6,107 bases of DNA, from assembly GCA_030598125.1 (NCBI GenBank), contig JAUVQN010000086.1:1-6107 (forward strand), in the 5' to 3' direction. The notes below the pieces were generated by a model. The model saw only the letters and a program-made list of their open reading frames with translations, was not told the DNA's origin and made no database searches. The translations under genes were made by a program, and so were the position numbers. This DNA comes from Coriobacteriia bacterium. GTDB lineage: Bacteria; Actinomycetota; Coriobacteriia; Anaerosomatales; JAUVQN01. Below, piece after piece: positions 1 through 5,673 of this stretch; within the stretch, counting starts at the first letter, position 1, and every line of letters begins with the position of its first letter.

Positions 1-1934
1 AGGCGCTCGGTTCCGACCTGTTCTCCGTGGTCGTGCAGAGCCGCTCCGACGCCGTCGACCTCCTGCGCCTGCTCGTCGAACGCGAGGCTGGAGAGGTCGC
101 CGTCCTGCCATTGGAGGACGTCGCTCGCGACGCTTCACCCGAGGGCGTCGTGGGTGCGCGTCTGGCGGATCGCGTGTCGTGCGACAAGGAGATCGAGGCC
201 ATCGTCGACGCACTCCTCGGCGACGTCCGGGTCGTCGACACGCTGGAAGAGGCCCTCTCCGCTTCGGTGTCGCACCCGGGCTCGAGATTCGCGACCGGAG
301 AGGGCCATATCGTGTGGCCCTCGGGCAAGAGCACGCTCGGACCCGTCGTGGACGCGTCCGCAGGGGTCCTGAGTAGACGCCAGCGCATGAACGAGCTCCA
401 GGACGCGCTCGTCATGCACGGCACGCATCTCGGAGAGCTCGAGGTCGCCCGTGCCGAGGCTGAGGAGGCGCTCGCCGCCGCTCAGCAGGACGCACTGGAA
501 CTCGGTCAGCGGCTGGCGACGCAGACCGGTGAGCTGGGGTCGTTGAGGGACGAGGTGGAACGCGTGGAGGCGTCTCTCGCCTCTGTCACGCGGGAGTCTG
601 AAGAGCTCACGGCCCGCATGGACGAGCTCGGGGAGCGTGCCGCGCGAGATCGAGCAGGACTGGACTCACTGACGCGAGAACTGAAGGAGTCGGCCCAGGC
701 GCTCGAGGCCGCGGACGAGGACGTCACCGAGCGACGTTCGGCGCGCGACGAGCTCTACCGGGCCGAGGCGGCGATCTCCGCCGAACTCGGTGCGTGCCAG
801 GTCGACATCGCCACGGTCTCGGAGCGGGAGGTCCACCTCAAGCGTAGGGCGGTCTCCGCGAACTCGGAGGTCGAGGAGCTCGAGGCTTCTCTGGAACTCG
901 CGCGCTCGACGGAACACGGACTCGAGCTCCTGCGCGAGCGCATCGAACCGGTGCACGATCTCTATGAGGGACTCCTTGAGCACGCGGAACACTGGGCGCA
1001 CGGCCTTCGGGACCGTGCGCTTCTCGAGCAGAGCGACTCGGCGTCGCTCCGCGACACGATCCACGACTCGCAGACCGCGCTCCGGGAGATCCAGACGGAG
1101 ATCGAGGGCCTATCGAAGGACGCCGGGGCCACGCAGGTCGAGAAGGCGCAGCTCGAAGTCCAGGTCAAGGCGGCAGCCTCACGGATAGTGGATGGCCACG
1201 GTGTGGCCATCGAGTCGGCTCTCGAGACGTCGGAGATCGAAGACCTCGAGGTCGCCAACGACGAAGCTCACCGTCTGCGCAAGTTGCTCTCCGGCATCGG
1301 CCCGGTGAACCCCATCGCGGTCGAGGAGTACGAGGTGCTCTCGGGGCGTCGCGAGTACCTGGAGACCCAGCTCCAGGACCTCCTCACGAGCAAGAAGTCC
1401 CTCCAGCGGATCGTGGCGGCGATCGATCGGAAGATGCGGGATCGCTTCCTCGACACGTTCGAGACGGTGGACGAGAACTTCCAGGACGTCTTCGCGGTCC
1501 TCTTCCCGGGGGGCAAGGCCAGCCTCTCGATGACCGACCCGGACGACCCCGCTGAGACGGGCATCGAGGTGGCCGCCCAGCCGCGCGGCAAGCGGCTACA
1601 GCGGATGTCCCTCATGTCGGGCGGCGAGAAGGCGCTCGTCGCACTCGCGTTGCTCTTCGCGCTCTATCACACGAGACCCTGCCCCTTCTACATCCTCGAC
1701 GAGGTCGAGGCCGCGCTCGACGACGTCAATCTGCGGCGCTTCATCGGCCTCGTGGATGCTCTTCGGGGCGGCACGCAGTTCGTCGTCGTGACCCATCAGC
1801 GAAGGACCATGGAGACCGCCGACCTCCTCTACGGGGTCTCCATGCAGGCCGACGGAGTCTCCAAGGTCGTGAGCGAGCGGCTAGAGAGATCCCCGTCCGG
1901 ACAGGATGCCTCCGATGAACACGCCGTGGTATAA
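1..1934 (+). CDS. smc: Chromosome segregation protein SMC, C-terminal part (5' end cut by window)
   Basis: ATPase of the SMC-ScpAB condensin that compacts and segregates the chromosome. The frame is already open at nt 3 (ALGSDLFSVVV...), so the GTG at 27 is internal, not a start. The fragment begins inside the hinge domain (about nt 3-350; 'GVVGARLADRV', 'RFATGEGHIVW'). A long Glu/Arg/Leu-rich heptad-like coiled coil follows (about nt 366-1290, roughly 300 residues), then the C-terminal half of the ABC head: 'IGPVNPIAVEEYE' from nt 1296, the 'LFPGG' region near 1500, the signature motif 'MSGGEK' at 1614-1631, Walker B 'FYILDEVEAALDD' at 1686-1724 with the catalytic Glu in LDE, and the H-loop 'VVTHQ' with His at 1794. 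The N-terminal Walker A half lies off the window. The head resembles actinobacterial SMC most. The hinge glycine motif is degenerate (see findings). The 3' end overlaps ftsY. Identification is essentially certain. Confidence 0.97.
   Translation, partial: ALGSDLFSVVVQSRSDAVDLLRLLVEREAGEVAVLPLEDVARDASPEGVVGARLADRVSCDKEIEAIVDALLGDVRVVDTLEEALSASVSHPGSRFATGEGHIVWPSGKSTLGPVVDASAGVLSRRQRMNELQDALVMHGTHLGELEVARAEAEEALAAAQQDALELGQRLATQTGELGSLRDEVERVEASLASVTRESEELTARMDELGERAARDRAGLDSLTRELKESAQALEAADEDVTERRSARDELYRAEAAISAELGACQVDIATVSEREVHLKRRAVSANSEVEELEASLELARSTEHGLELLRERIEPVHDLYEGLLEHAEHWAHGLRDRALLEQSDSASLRDTIHDSQTALREIQTEIEGLSKDAGATQVEKAQLEVQVKAAASRIVDGHGVAIESALETSEIEDLEVANDEAHRLRKLLSGIGPVNPIAVEEYEVLSGRREYLETQLQDLLTSKKSLQRIVAAIDRKMRDRFLDTFETVDENFQDVFAVLFPGGKASLSMTDPDDPAETGIEVAAQPRGKRLQRMSLMSGGEKALVALALLFALYHTRPCPFYILDEVEAALDDVNLRRFIGLVDALRGGTQFVVVTHQRRTMETADLLYGVSMQADGVSKVVSERLERSPSGQDASDEHAVV
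1191..1211 (+). repeat. 9-bp inverted repeat (hairpin) inside the smc coiled coil
   Basis: GATGGCCAC (1191-1199) and GTGGCCATC (1203-1211) are perfect reverse complements around the 3-nt loop GGT. The sequence encodes D-G-H-G-V-A-I near the head-proximal end of the returning coiled coil. No T-tract follows, so it is not an intrinsic terminator. In mRNA it would form a compact, stable hairpin; no function is known. Confidence 0.6.
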
Positions 1935-2829
1935 GCGCGTCGCGGAGGGGCTCACGCGTACGCGTGAAGAGCTCACCGGCCAACTCAACGTGCTCGTGGG
2001 ACGTGGTCCGGACGTCGACGAGGGCTTCTGGGAGGAGCTGGAGGACGCGCTCATCGGAGCAGACATGGGCGTGCCCGCGGTCACGGAGATCACCGATCGC
2101 CTGAGAGCGAGCGCCGCACGCGAGCGGCTCACGGACTCCCACGCCGTACTCGAGCTGCTGACGGATGAGATCGCGGAGGAACTCGCCCTCGCGTCGGGGG
2201 ACGTCTTCGAGCTCAGTCCGGTGACCGTGCTCGTCGTCGGCGTGAACGGGACAGGCAAGACGACCACCATCGCGAAGCTCGCCAACGAACTCCAGGTGCG
2301 GGGGCGCTCCGTGCTGCTGGGCTCAGCCGACACGTACCGTGCCGCTGCGGACGAGCAGCTCCAGGTGTGGGCGGGCCGAGTGGGCGTCCCCATCGTCTCC
2401 AGAGAACGTGGCGCCGATCCGGCGGCCGTCGCGTTCGACGCGATACGCCGCGCCCGTGAGGAGGACTTCGACGTGACGCTCGTGGACACCGCCGGGCGGC
2501 TGCACACCTCGCGCGAACTCATGGGCGAGCTCGCGAAGATCTCGCGCATCGTGAAGCGTGAGAGCCTCGCACCTGTGCGGACGCTGCTCGTCATGGACGC
2601 GACGACGGGGCAGAACGGCATCACACAGGCACGGCAGTTCGATCAGGCACTCGGAGTGGACGGCATCGTCCTGACCAAGCTCGACGGTACGGCGAAGGGT
2701 GGCGTGTGCGTCGCGATCGCCCGAGAGTTGGGACTGCCCATCGTCCGCGTCGGCGTCGGGGAGGCCCTGGACGATCTCAAGCCGTTCGACCCGGGAGACT
2801 TCGCTCGTGCGCTCACCGGTGCGGCCTGA
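1915..2829 (+). CDS. ftsY: Signal recognition particle receptor FtsY (NG domain only)
   Basis: SRP-family GTPase that receives the Ffh-ribosome complex at the inner face of the membrane. With the ATG at 1915 it has 304 residues: a helical N domain (about 1-95), then a G domain with G1 'GVNGTGKTTT' (109-118), 'DTYRAAA' (139-145), G3 'DTAGR' (191-195), 'ATTGQN' (229-234), G4 'TKLD' (254-257) and 'GVGE' (280-283). 'VNG' in G1 and 'ATTGQN' are FtsY-type, whereas Ffh has 'LQG' and 'AMTGQD', which separates the two paralogues here. There is no long acidic A domain as in E. coli; the N-terminal helix 'WYKRVAEGLTRTREEL' is the likely membrane-contact segment (inference). An ATG at 1906 adds three residues, but AGGA at 1903-1906 lies directly against it and is 8 nt from 1915, so 1915 is preferred. 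Either start overlaps smc, suggesting translational coupling. Confidence 0.96.
   Translation: MNTPWYKRVAEGLTRTREELTGQLNVLVGRGPDVDEGFWEELEDALIGADMGVPAVTEITDRLRASAARERLTDSHAVLELLTDEIAEELALASGDVFELSPVTVLVVGVNGTGKTTTIAKLANELQVRGRSVLLGSADTYRAAADEQLQVWAGRVGVPIVSRERGADPAAVAFDAIRRAREEDFDVTLVDTAGRLHTSRELMGELAKISRIVKRESLAPVRTLLVMDATTGQNGITQARQFDQALGVDGIVLTKLDGTAKGGVCVAIARELGLPIVRVGVGEALDDLKPFDPGDFARALTGAA
1952..1967. repeat. 16-bp perfect palindrome inside ftsY
   Basis: TCACGCGTACGCGTGA reads identically on both strands. It lies about 37 nt into ftsY, across codons for L-T-R-T-R-E. The core is two copies of ACGCGT, produced by repeated Thr(ACG)-Arg(CGT) codons at a spot where FtsY proteins often have a 'L.KTR'-like sequence. 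It may be a coding coincidence. A protein-binding site is possible but nothing else supports one. Confidence 0.6.
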
Positions 2830-2832
2830 CGG

Positions 2833-3372
2833 ATGGCGTTCTACGCTCGAGACCGCGGCGAGAAGGTGGCCGATCGGCCACTCGCGCTCGCGCTCATCCC
2901 TCTGTCGCTCGTGCTCGTGGTCGTCGTCTCGATCTTCCTCGGCTTCTTCACCTCTTACGGTGTGGCGGGCGACTCGATGGAGCCGACACTTCTGCCGGGG
3001 GACCGGCTCTTCGCCACACGTGACTACGCGGATCCCGCTCACGGTGACCTCGTCCTCGTGCGGGTCGTGATCGAGGAAGAGGAGGAGGTCCTCATCAAGC
3101 GCGTCCTCGCGATCCCGGGTGACGAGGTACTCGTCCAGGGCGATACCGTCTATGTGAACGGGGAGGTCGCGGCGGCCGAGTCCGCCGTCGTCTACTACGA
3201 CGAGCCACGCCTCGAGCCGTTCATCGTGCCGGACGACCACGTGTTCGTGGCTGGCGACAATCGGCCCGTCTCGCTCGACAGCCGCCAGTTCGGGACCGTG
3301 CCGCTCGGGTCTGTCGTCGGTGAGGCCGTGGCCATCTTCCTCCCCATCGGTAGAATGGGCGCGATCGACTGA
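2833..3372 (+). CDS. lepB: Type I signal peptidase LepB (family S26)
   Basis: Membrane-anchored Ser/Lys protease that cleaves signal peptides from exported proteins on the outer face of the membrane. It has 179 residues, with a short cytoplasmic N-terminus (about 1-16), one hydrophobic anchor (about 17-41, Leu/Val-rich) and then the catalytic domain. Box B 'GDSMEPTL' carries the nucleophile Ser48. Box D 'IKRVLAIPGDEV' carries the general base Lys89; having Lys rather than His makes this the bacterial, not the ER/SipW, type. Box E is 'GDNRPVSLDSR' (141-151). One anchor and small size match the Gram-positive type without the large E. coli insertion. Five consecutive Glu (81-85) precede box D, an acidic stretch I do not recall as typical. 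It starts 3 nt after the ftsY stop with no clear Shine-Dalgarno, so it probably relies on translation reinitiating from ftsY. Confidence 0.95.
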   Translation: MAFYARDRGEKVADRPLALALIPLSLVLVVVVSIFLGFFTSYGVAGDSMEPTLLPGDRLFATRDYADPAHGDLVLVRVVIEEEEEVLIKRVLAIPGDEVLVQGDTVYVNGEVAAAESAVVYYDEPRLEPFIVPDDHVFVAGDNRPVSLDSRQFGTVPLGSVVGEAVAIFLPIGRMGAID

Positions 3373-3417
3373 CAGCCCGCTTCGCGGCCGTCGCGGAGCC
3401 TCACGGACGGGATCGGC
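3373..3417 (+). other. lepB-ffh spacer, 45 nt
   Basis: The only spacer above 12 nt in the smc-to-ffh block. It holds a short inverted repeat CCGC-TTC-GCGG (3377-3387), too small and without a T-tract to be an intrinsic terminator, and a weak GGACGGG Shine-Dalgarno near 3404-3410. A TAGAAT hexamer just upstream in lepB (3351-3356) could be a -10 element. There is no clear gene or terminator. Confidence 0.5.
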
Positions 3418-4761
3418 ATGTTCGACAACCTCTCAGACCGCCTCCAGGGGGTCATGAAGAAGCTCACCGGAAGGGGCCGGCTCTCCGAGGCCGCCGTGGA
3501 CGCTGCGATGCGCGAGGTCCGCCTCGCGCTGCGCGAGGCCGACGTAAACTTCCGGGTGGTGAAGGACTTCGTCGCGCGCGTGAGAGAGCGTGCCGTCGGC
3601 TCGGATGTGATGAGCAGTCTCACCCCGGGGCAGGCGGTCGTGCGCGTCGTCCACGAGGAGCTCGCGGATCTCATGGGCTCCACCGACTCCAGGCTCGTGC
3701 TGTCGAGCCGCATGCCCGCGGTCGTGATGCTCGTGGGACTCCAGGGCTCCGGCAAGACAACCGCGGCTGCGAAGCTCGCGAACCACCTTCGCAAGGAGGG
3801 ACGACGGCCGCTGCTGATCGCATGCGACGTCTACCGCCCCGCCGCGGTCGATCAGCTGCAGACGCTCGGCAAGGAGCTCGACATCCCCGTGTACGCGGGG
3901 GAACCCGGAGGGGACCCCGTCGGCATCGCCCAGGCCGGCGTCAAGGAGGCAGTGGGTGCGGCGCGTGACGTGGCCATCGTGGACACCGCGGGCCGGCTTC
4001 ACGTGGACGACGCGCTGATGGATGAGGCCCGCCGCATCCGAGACGCGGTCCGTCCCGACCAGCTACTCCTCGTCGTGGACGCCATGACAGGCCAGGACGC
4101 GGTCGGCGTCGCTGAGGCCTTCCAGGAGCGCGTCGACTTCGATGGAGTGATCATCACGAAGCTCGACGGCGACGCTCGCGGCGGAGCCGCACTCTCCGTG
4201 CGCGCGGTCACGGGCAAGCCCATCAAGTTCGCCGGCGTCGGCGAGAAGCTCGACGCGCTCGAGGTCTTCCATCCCGACCGGATGGCGCGCCGCATTCTCG
4301 GGATGGGTGACGTCCTCACACTGATCGAGAAGGCGGAGGAGGTCTTCGAGGAGGAGCAGGCGGAGGAGCTCGAGGAGAAGCTGAAGAAGTCCCAGTTCAC
4401 GCTCGACGACTTCCTGGTCCAGCTCGGCCAGCTCAAGAAGATGGGCTCGATGGAACAGGTCCTGTCGATGATGCCCGGGGCCGGCGGGAAGGCCCTGAAG
4501 GGTGCCGATGTCGACGAGGGCGCCCTCACGCGCACAGAGGCGATCATCCAATCCATGACGCTGCAGGAGCGCGCCAAACCCAGCGTCATCAACGGCTCGC
4601 GTCGCGAACGCATCGCGACGGGAGCGGGAGTGAGCGTCTACGACGTCAACCAGCTTCTCAAGCAGTTCGCGCAGGTCAAGAAGATGCTCAAGCAGTTCGC
4701 GACGCCTGGCAAGAAGGGACGCCGGATGCCGCGGATGCCCGGAGGAGAACTGCCCTTCTAG
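3418..4761 (+). CDS. ffh: Signal recognition particle GTPase Ffh (SRP54)
   Basis: Protein subunit of the SRP: it binds signal sequences emerging from ribosomes and delivers them to FtsY. It has 447 residues, normal for the family. The N domain (about 1-90) opens with the classic 'MFDNLSDRLQGVMKKLTGRG', which fixes the start. The G domain has G1 'GLQGSGKTT' (107-115), 'DVYRPAA' (137-143), G3 'DTAGR' (189-193), 'AMTGQD', G4 'TKLDGDARGG' (247-256) and 'GVGEKLDALEVFHP' (273-286). The M domain (about 297-447) has the finger-loop area 'MGSMEQVLSMMPG' (342-354) and the SRP-RNA-binding helix-turn-helix 'INGSRRERIATGAGVSVYDVNQLL' in two parts, INGSRRERIA (391-400) and TGAGVSVYDVNQLL (401-414). The usual 'GSG' in that motif reads 'GAG' here. 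The tail is basic (KKGRR). A 45-nt gap separates it from lepB, with a weak GGACGGG upstream. The SRP RNA gene is not in the window. Confidence 0.98.
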   Translation: MFDNLSDRLQGVMKKLTGRGRLSEAAVDAAMREVRLALREADVNFRVVKDFVARVRERAVGSDVMSSLTPGQAVVRVVHEELADLMGSTDSRLVLSSRMPAVVMLVGLQGSGKTTAAAKLANHLRKEGRRPLLIACDVYRPAAVDQLQTLGKELDIPVYAGEPGGDPVGIAQAGVKEAVGAARDVAIVDTAGRLHVDDALMDEARRIRDAVRPDQLLLVVDAMTGQDAVGVAEAFQERVDFDGVIITKLDGDARGGAALSVRAVTGKPIKFAGVGEKLDALEVFHPDRMARRILGMGDVLTLIEKAEEVFEEEQAEELEEKLKKSQFTLDDFLVQLGQLKKMGSMEQVLSMMPGAGGKALKGADVDEGALTRTEAIIQSMTLQERAKPSVINGSRRERIATGAGVSVYDVNQLLKQFAQVKKMLKQFATPGKKGRRMPRMPGGELPF

Positions 4762-4787
4762 CGGCGTCGGCGCACCGTGTGGCCGCT

Positions 4788-4816
4788 TTGACCGCTCGGG
4801 GCGCTTCGCATATCAT
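4788..4816 (+). promoter_or_regulatory. Sigma70/HrdB-type promoter for rpsP-khpA-rimM
   Basis: The -35 hexamer TTGACC (4788-4793) is separated by exactly 17 nt from the -10 hexamer TATCAT (4811-4816). Each matches the consensus TTGACA/TATAAT at five of six bases, and the spacing is optimal. The site begins 26 nt after the ffh stop and includes one of the few AT-rich patches in the window. Transcription should begin near 4821-4824, giving a leader of about 55 nt before the rpsP start. This is a sequence-based prediction; read-through from ffh is not excluded. Confidence 0.8.
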
Positions 4817-4863
4817 AAGCAGTCGCTTTTCGGCCGCAGCGGCGGCAGACCCGTCGCCCACAT

Positions 4864-4870
4864 GGAGGTG
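4864..4870 (+). promoter_or_regulatory. Perfect Shine-Dalgarno of rpsP
   Basis: GGAGGTG is fully complementary to the anti-Shine-Dalgarno end of 16S rRNA and is the strongest ribosome-binding site I see in the window. It ends 7 nt before TTG 4878 but only 1 nt before ATG 4872, so it favours the TTG as the start of rpsP. Confidence 0.8.
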
Positions 4871-4877
4871 CATGAGC

Positions 4878-5408
4878 TTGTCAGTCAGGATCCGCCTGGC
4901 TCGCGCAGGAGCGAAGAAGAAGCCATTCTACCGCGTCGTCGTCGCTGACCAGCGGGCGCCGCGTGACGGCAAGTTCATCGAGATAGTCGGGCGCTACAAC
5001 CCACGCCCTGATCCGAGCCTCATCGAGCTGGATATCGAGCGCATCAACGAGTGGATCGACAAGGGCGCCCAGCCCACCGAGACGGTCACGAAGTTGATGG
5101 GTATCGCGGAGTCACCCGATGCAAACGCACCAGAGACCGAGAAGGACAAGCGCGTCTCCAAGAAGCAGCAGGCCAAGGCTGCCGCTGAGTCTGACGCCGA
5201 GGCCACCGAGGCCGAGCCCCCCGCGGATGCGGGAGCACCCGCGGATGCCGTTGAGACCACCGACGTGCCGGCTGAGGCCACCGAGGACGCCGCGGAGGAG
5301 CCGTCTGACGATGACGTGACCGCTGACGCAGAGTCGGATGACAGCGCAGACGAGCCCCCAGGGGACGCCGACGCGTCCGACGGCGCCGAAGACGCAGCCG
5401 TAGAGTAG
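4878..5408 (+). CDS. rpsP: 30S ribosomal protein S16 with long acidic C-terminal extension
   Basis: Early-binding small-subunit protein contacting 16S rRNA. The core (about residues 1-80) has the family signatures 'SVRIRLARAGAKKKPFYRVVVAD', here split as SVRIRLARAGAKK (from residue 2) and KPFYRVVVAD, plus 'GRYNPRPDPSLIELD' and 'INEWIDKGAQPTETV'. The longest open frame begins at GTG 4779, but that codon lies upstream of the promoter -35 and would add 33 residues unlike S16, so it is rejected. ATG 4872 (MSLSVRIRL) sits too close to the Shine-Dalgarno. TTG 4878 gives the family-like MSVRIRL at 7-nt spacing and a 176-residue protein. After a basic linker (KDKRVSKKQQAK), the last 72 residues (nt 5190-5405) hold 28 Asp/Glu and no Lys, Arg or His, and look disordered. 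Typical S16 has 80-100 residues; extended tails are known in actinobacteria. The tail's role is unknown. Confidence 0.96.
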   Translation: MSVRIRLARAGAKKKPFYRVVVADQRAPRDGKFIEIVGRYNPRPDPSLIELDIERINEWIDKGAQPTETVTKLMGIAESPDANAPETEKDKRVSKKQQAKAAAESDAEATEAEPPADAGAPADAVETTDVPAEATEDAAEEPSDDDVTADAESDDSADEPPGDADASDGAEDAAVE

Positions 5409-5410
5409 GC

Positions 5411-5414
5411 AGGA
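5411..5414 (+). promoter_or_regulatory. Shine-Dalgarno of khpA
   Basis: AGGA lies 6 nt before the khpA ATG at 5421, in the 12-nt gap after the rpsP stop. It supports the chosen start and translation from the rpsP transcript. Confidence 0.6.
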
Positions 5415-5420
5415 CGTGCG

Positions 5421-5669
5421 ATGACCGAAGAGGTCGACATCCACGAGCTGGTCCGCTACATCGTCACCGCCCTCGTCGACAACCCCGACGACGTGTCCGT
5501 GGATGAGAGGGAGAGCGAAGGCCAGGTGGCCTACGAGATCACCGTCAACGACGAGGACATCGGCAAGGTGATCGGGCGTCAAGGCAGGATCATCAAGGCC
5601 ATCCGTATCCTGGCCCGTGCGGGAGGCATGATGGATGGGAAGCAGGTCTACGTAGACATCCTCGGGTGA
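5421..5669 (+). CDS. khpA: KH-domain RNA-binding protein KhpA
   Basis: Small single-KH RNA-binding protein. In Gram-positive bacteria where it has been studied, it pairs with KhpB (Jag) and affects cell division, elongation and small-RNA/mRNA function. It has 82 residues, standard for the family (formerly UPF0109). An N-terminal helix 'IHELVRYIVTALVDNPDDV' is followed by the strand 'VAYEITVNDEDIGKVIGRQG' (36-55), which contains the nucleic-acid-binding GxxG loop G52-R-Q-G55, then the helix 'RIIKAIRILARAGG'. The ATG has a proper AGGA upstream. It lies between rpsP and rimM, a position conserved across actinobacteria and many Firmicutes, which suggests a role linked to ribosome biogenesis (inference). 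The khpB gene is not in the window. Confidence 0.95.
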   Translation: MTEEVDIHELVRYIVTALVDNPDDVSVDERESEGQVAYEITVNDEDIGKVIGRQGRIIKAIRILARAGGMMDGKQVYVDILG

Positions 5670-5673
5670 GAGC

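Larger units (their letters stand above)
4762..4877 (+). other. ffh-rpsP intergenic region and rpsP leader
   Basis: About 115 nt without a gene. Besides the promoter and Shine-Dalgarno listed separately, it contains an imperfect stem, GCGGC (4761-4765) with GCCGC (4782-4786), directly followed by TTT. It is weakly terminator-like but has a large loop and overlaps the -35. The leader has a 4-bp GCCG-CAG-CGGC hairpin (4833-4843) after TTTT. I recognise no riboswitch or r-protein binding site. Confidence 0.5.

Noticed and set aside
1694..1710. CCTCGAC-GAG-GTCGAGG inverted repeat in the SMC Walker B region
   Set aside because: Falls on the strictly conserved LDEVE codons; protein constraint plus GC bias explains it.
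1881..2624. Long minus-strand open frame (247 codons) opposite smc end and ftsY
   Set aside because: Ser/Arg-rich antisense shadow of an unmistakable gene; high GC suppresses stop codons and makes such frames common. No recognisable motif or ribosome-binding site.
2323..3240. Minus-strand open frame of 305 codons across ftsY and lepB
   Set aside because: Spans two certain plus-strand genes, has an Arg/Asp/His-rich composition typical of reverse-complement GC-rich codons, and shows no domain.
3999..4613. Minus-strand frames opposite ffh (204 and 162 codons)
   Set aside because: Low-complexity Ser- or Leu-rich translations mirroring ffh codons; no evidence of independent coding.
4761..4789. 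Intrinsic terminator after ffh
   Set aside because: The GCGGC/GCCGC stem has a 16-nt loop and is followed by only TTT; it overlaps the -35 element. Too weak to call.
4779..4877. N-terminal extension of S16 from GTG 4779
   Set aside because: It overlaps the promoter, would start upstream of the transcription start, and its residues have no S16 similarity.
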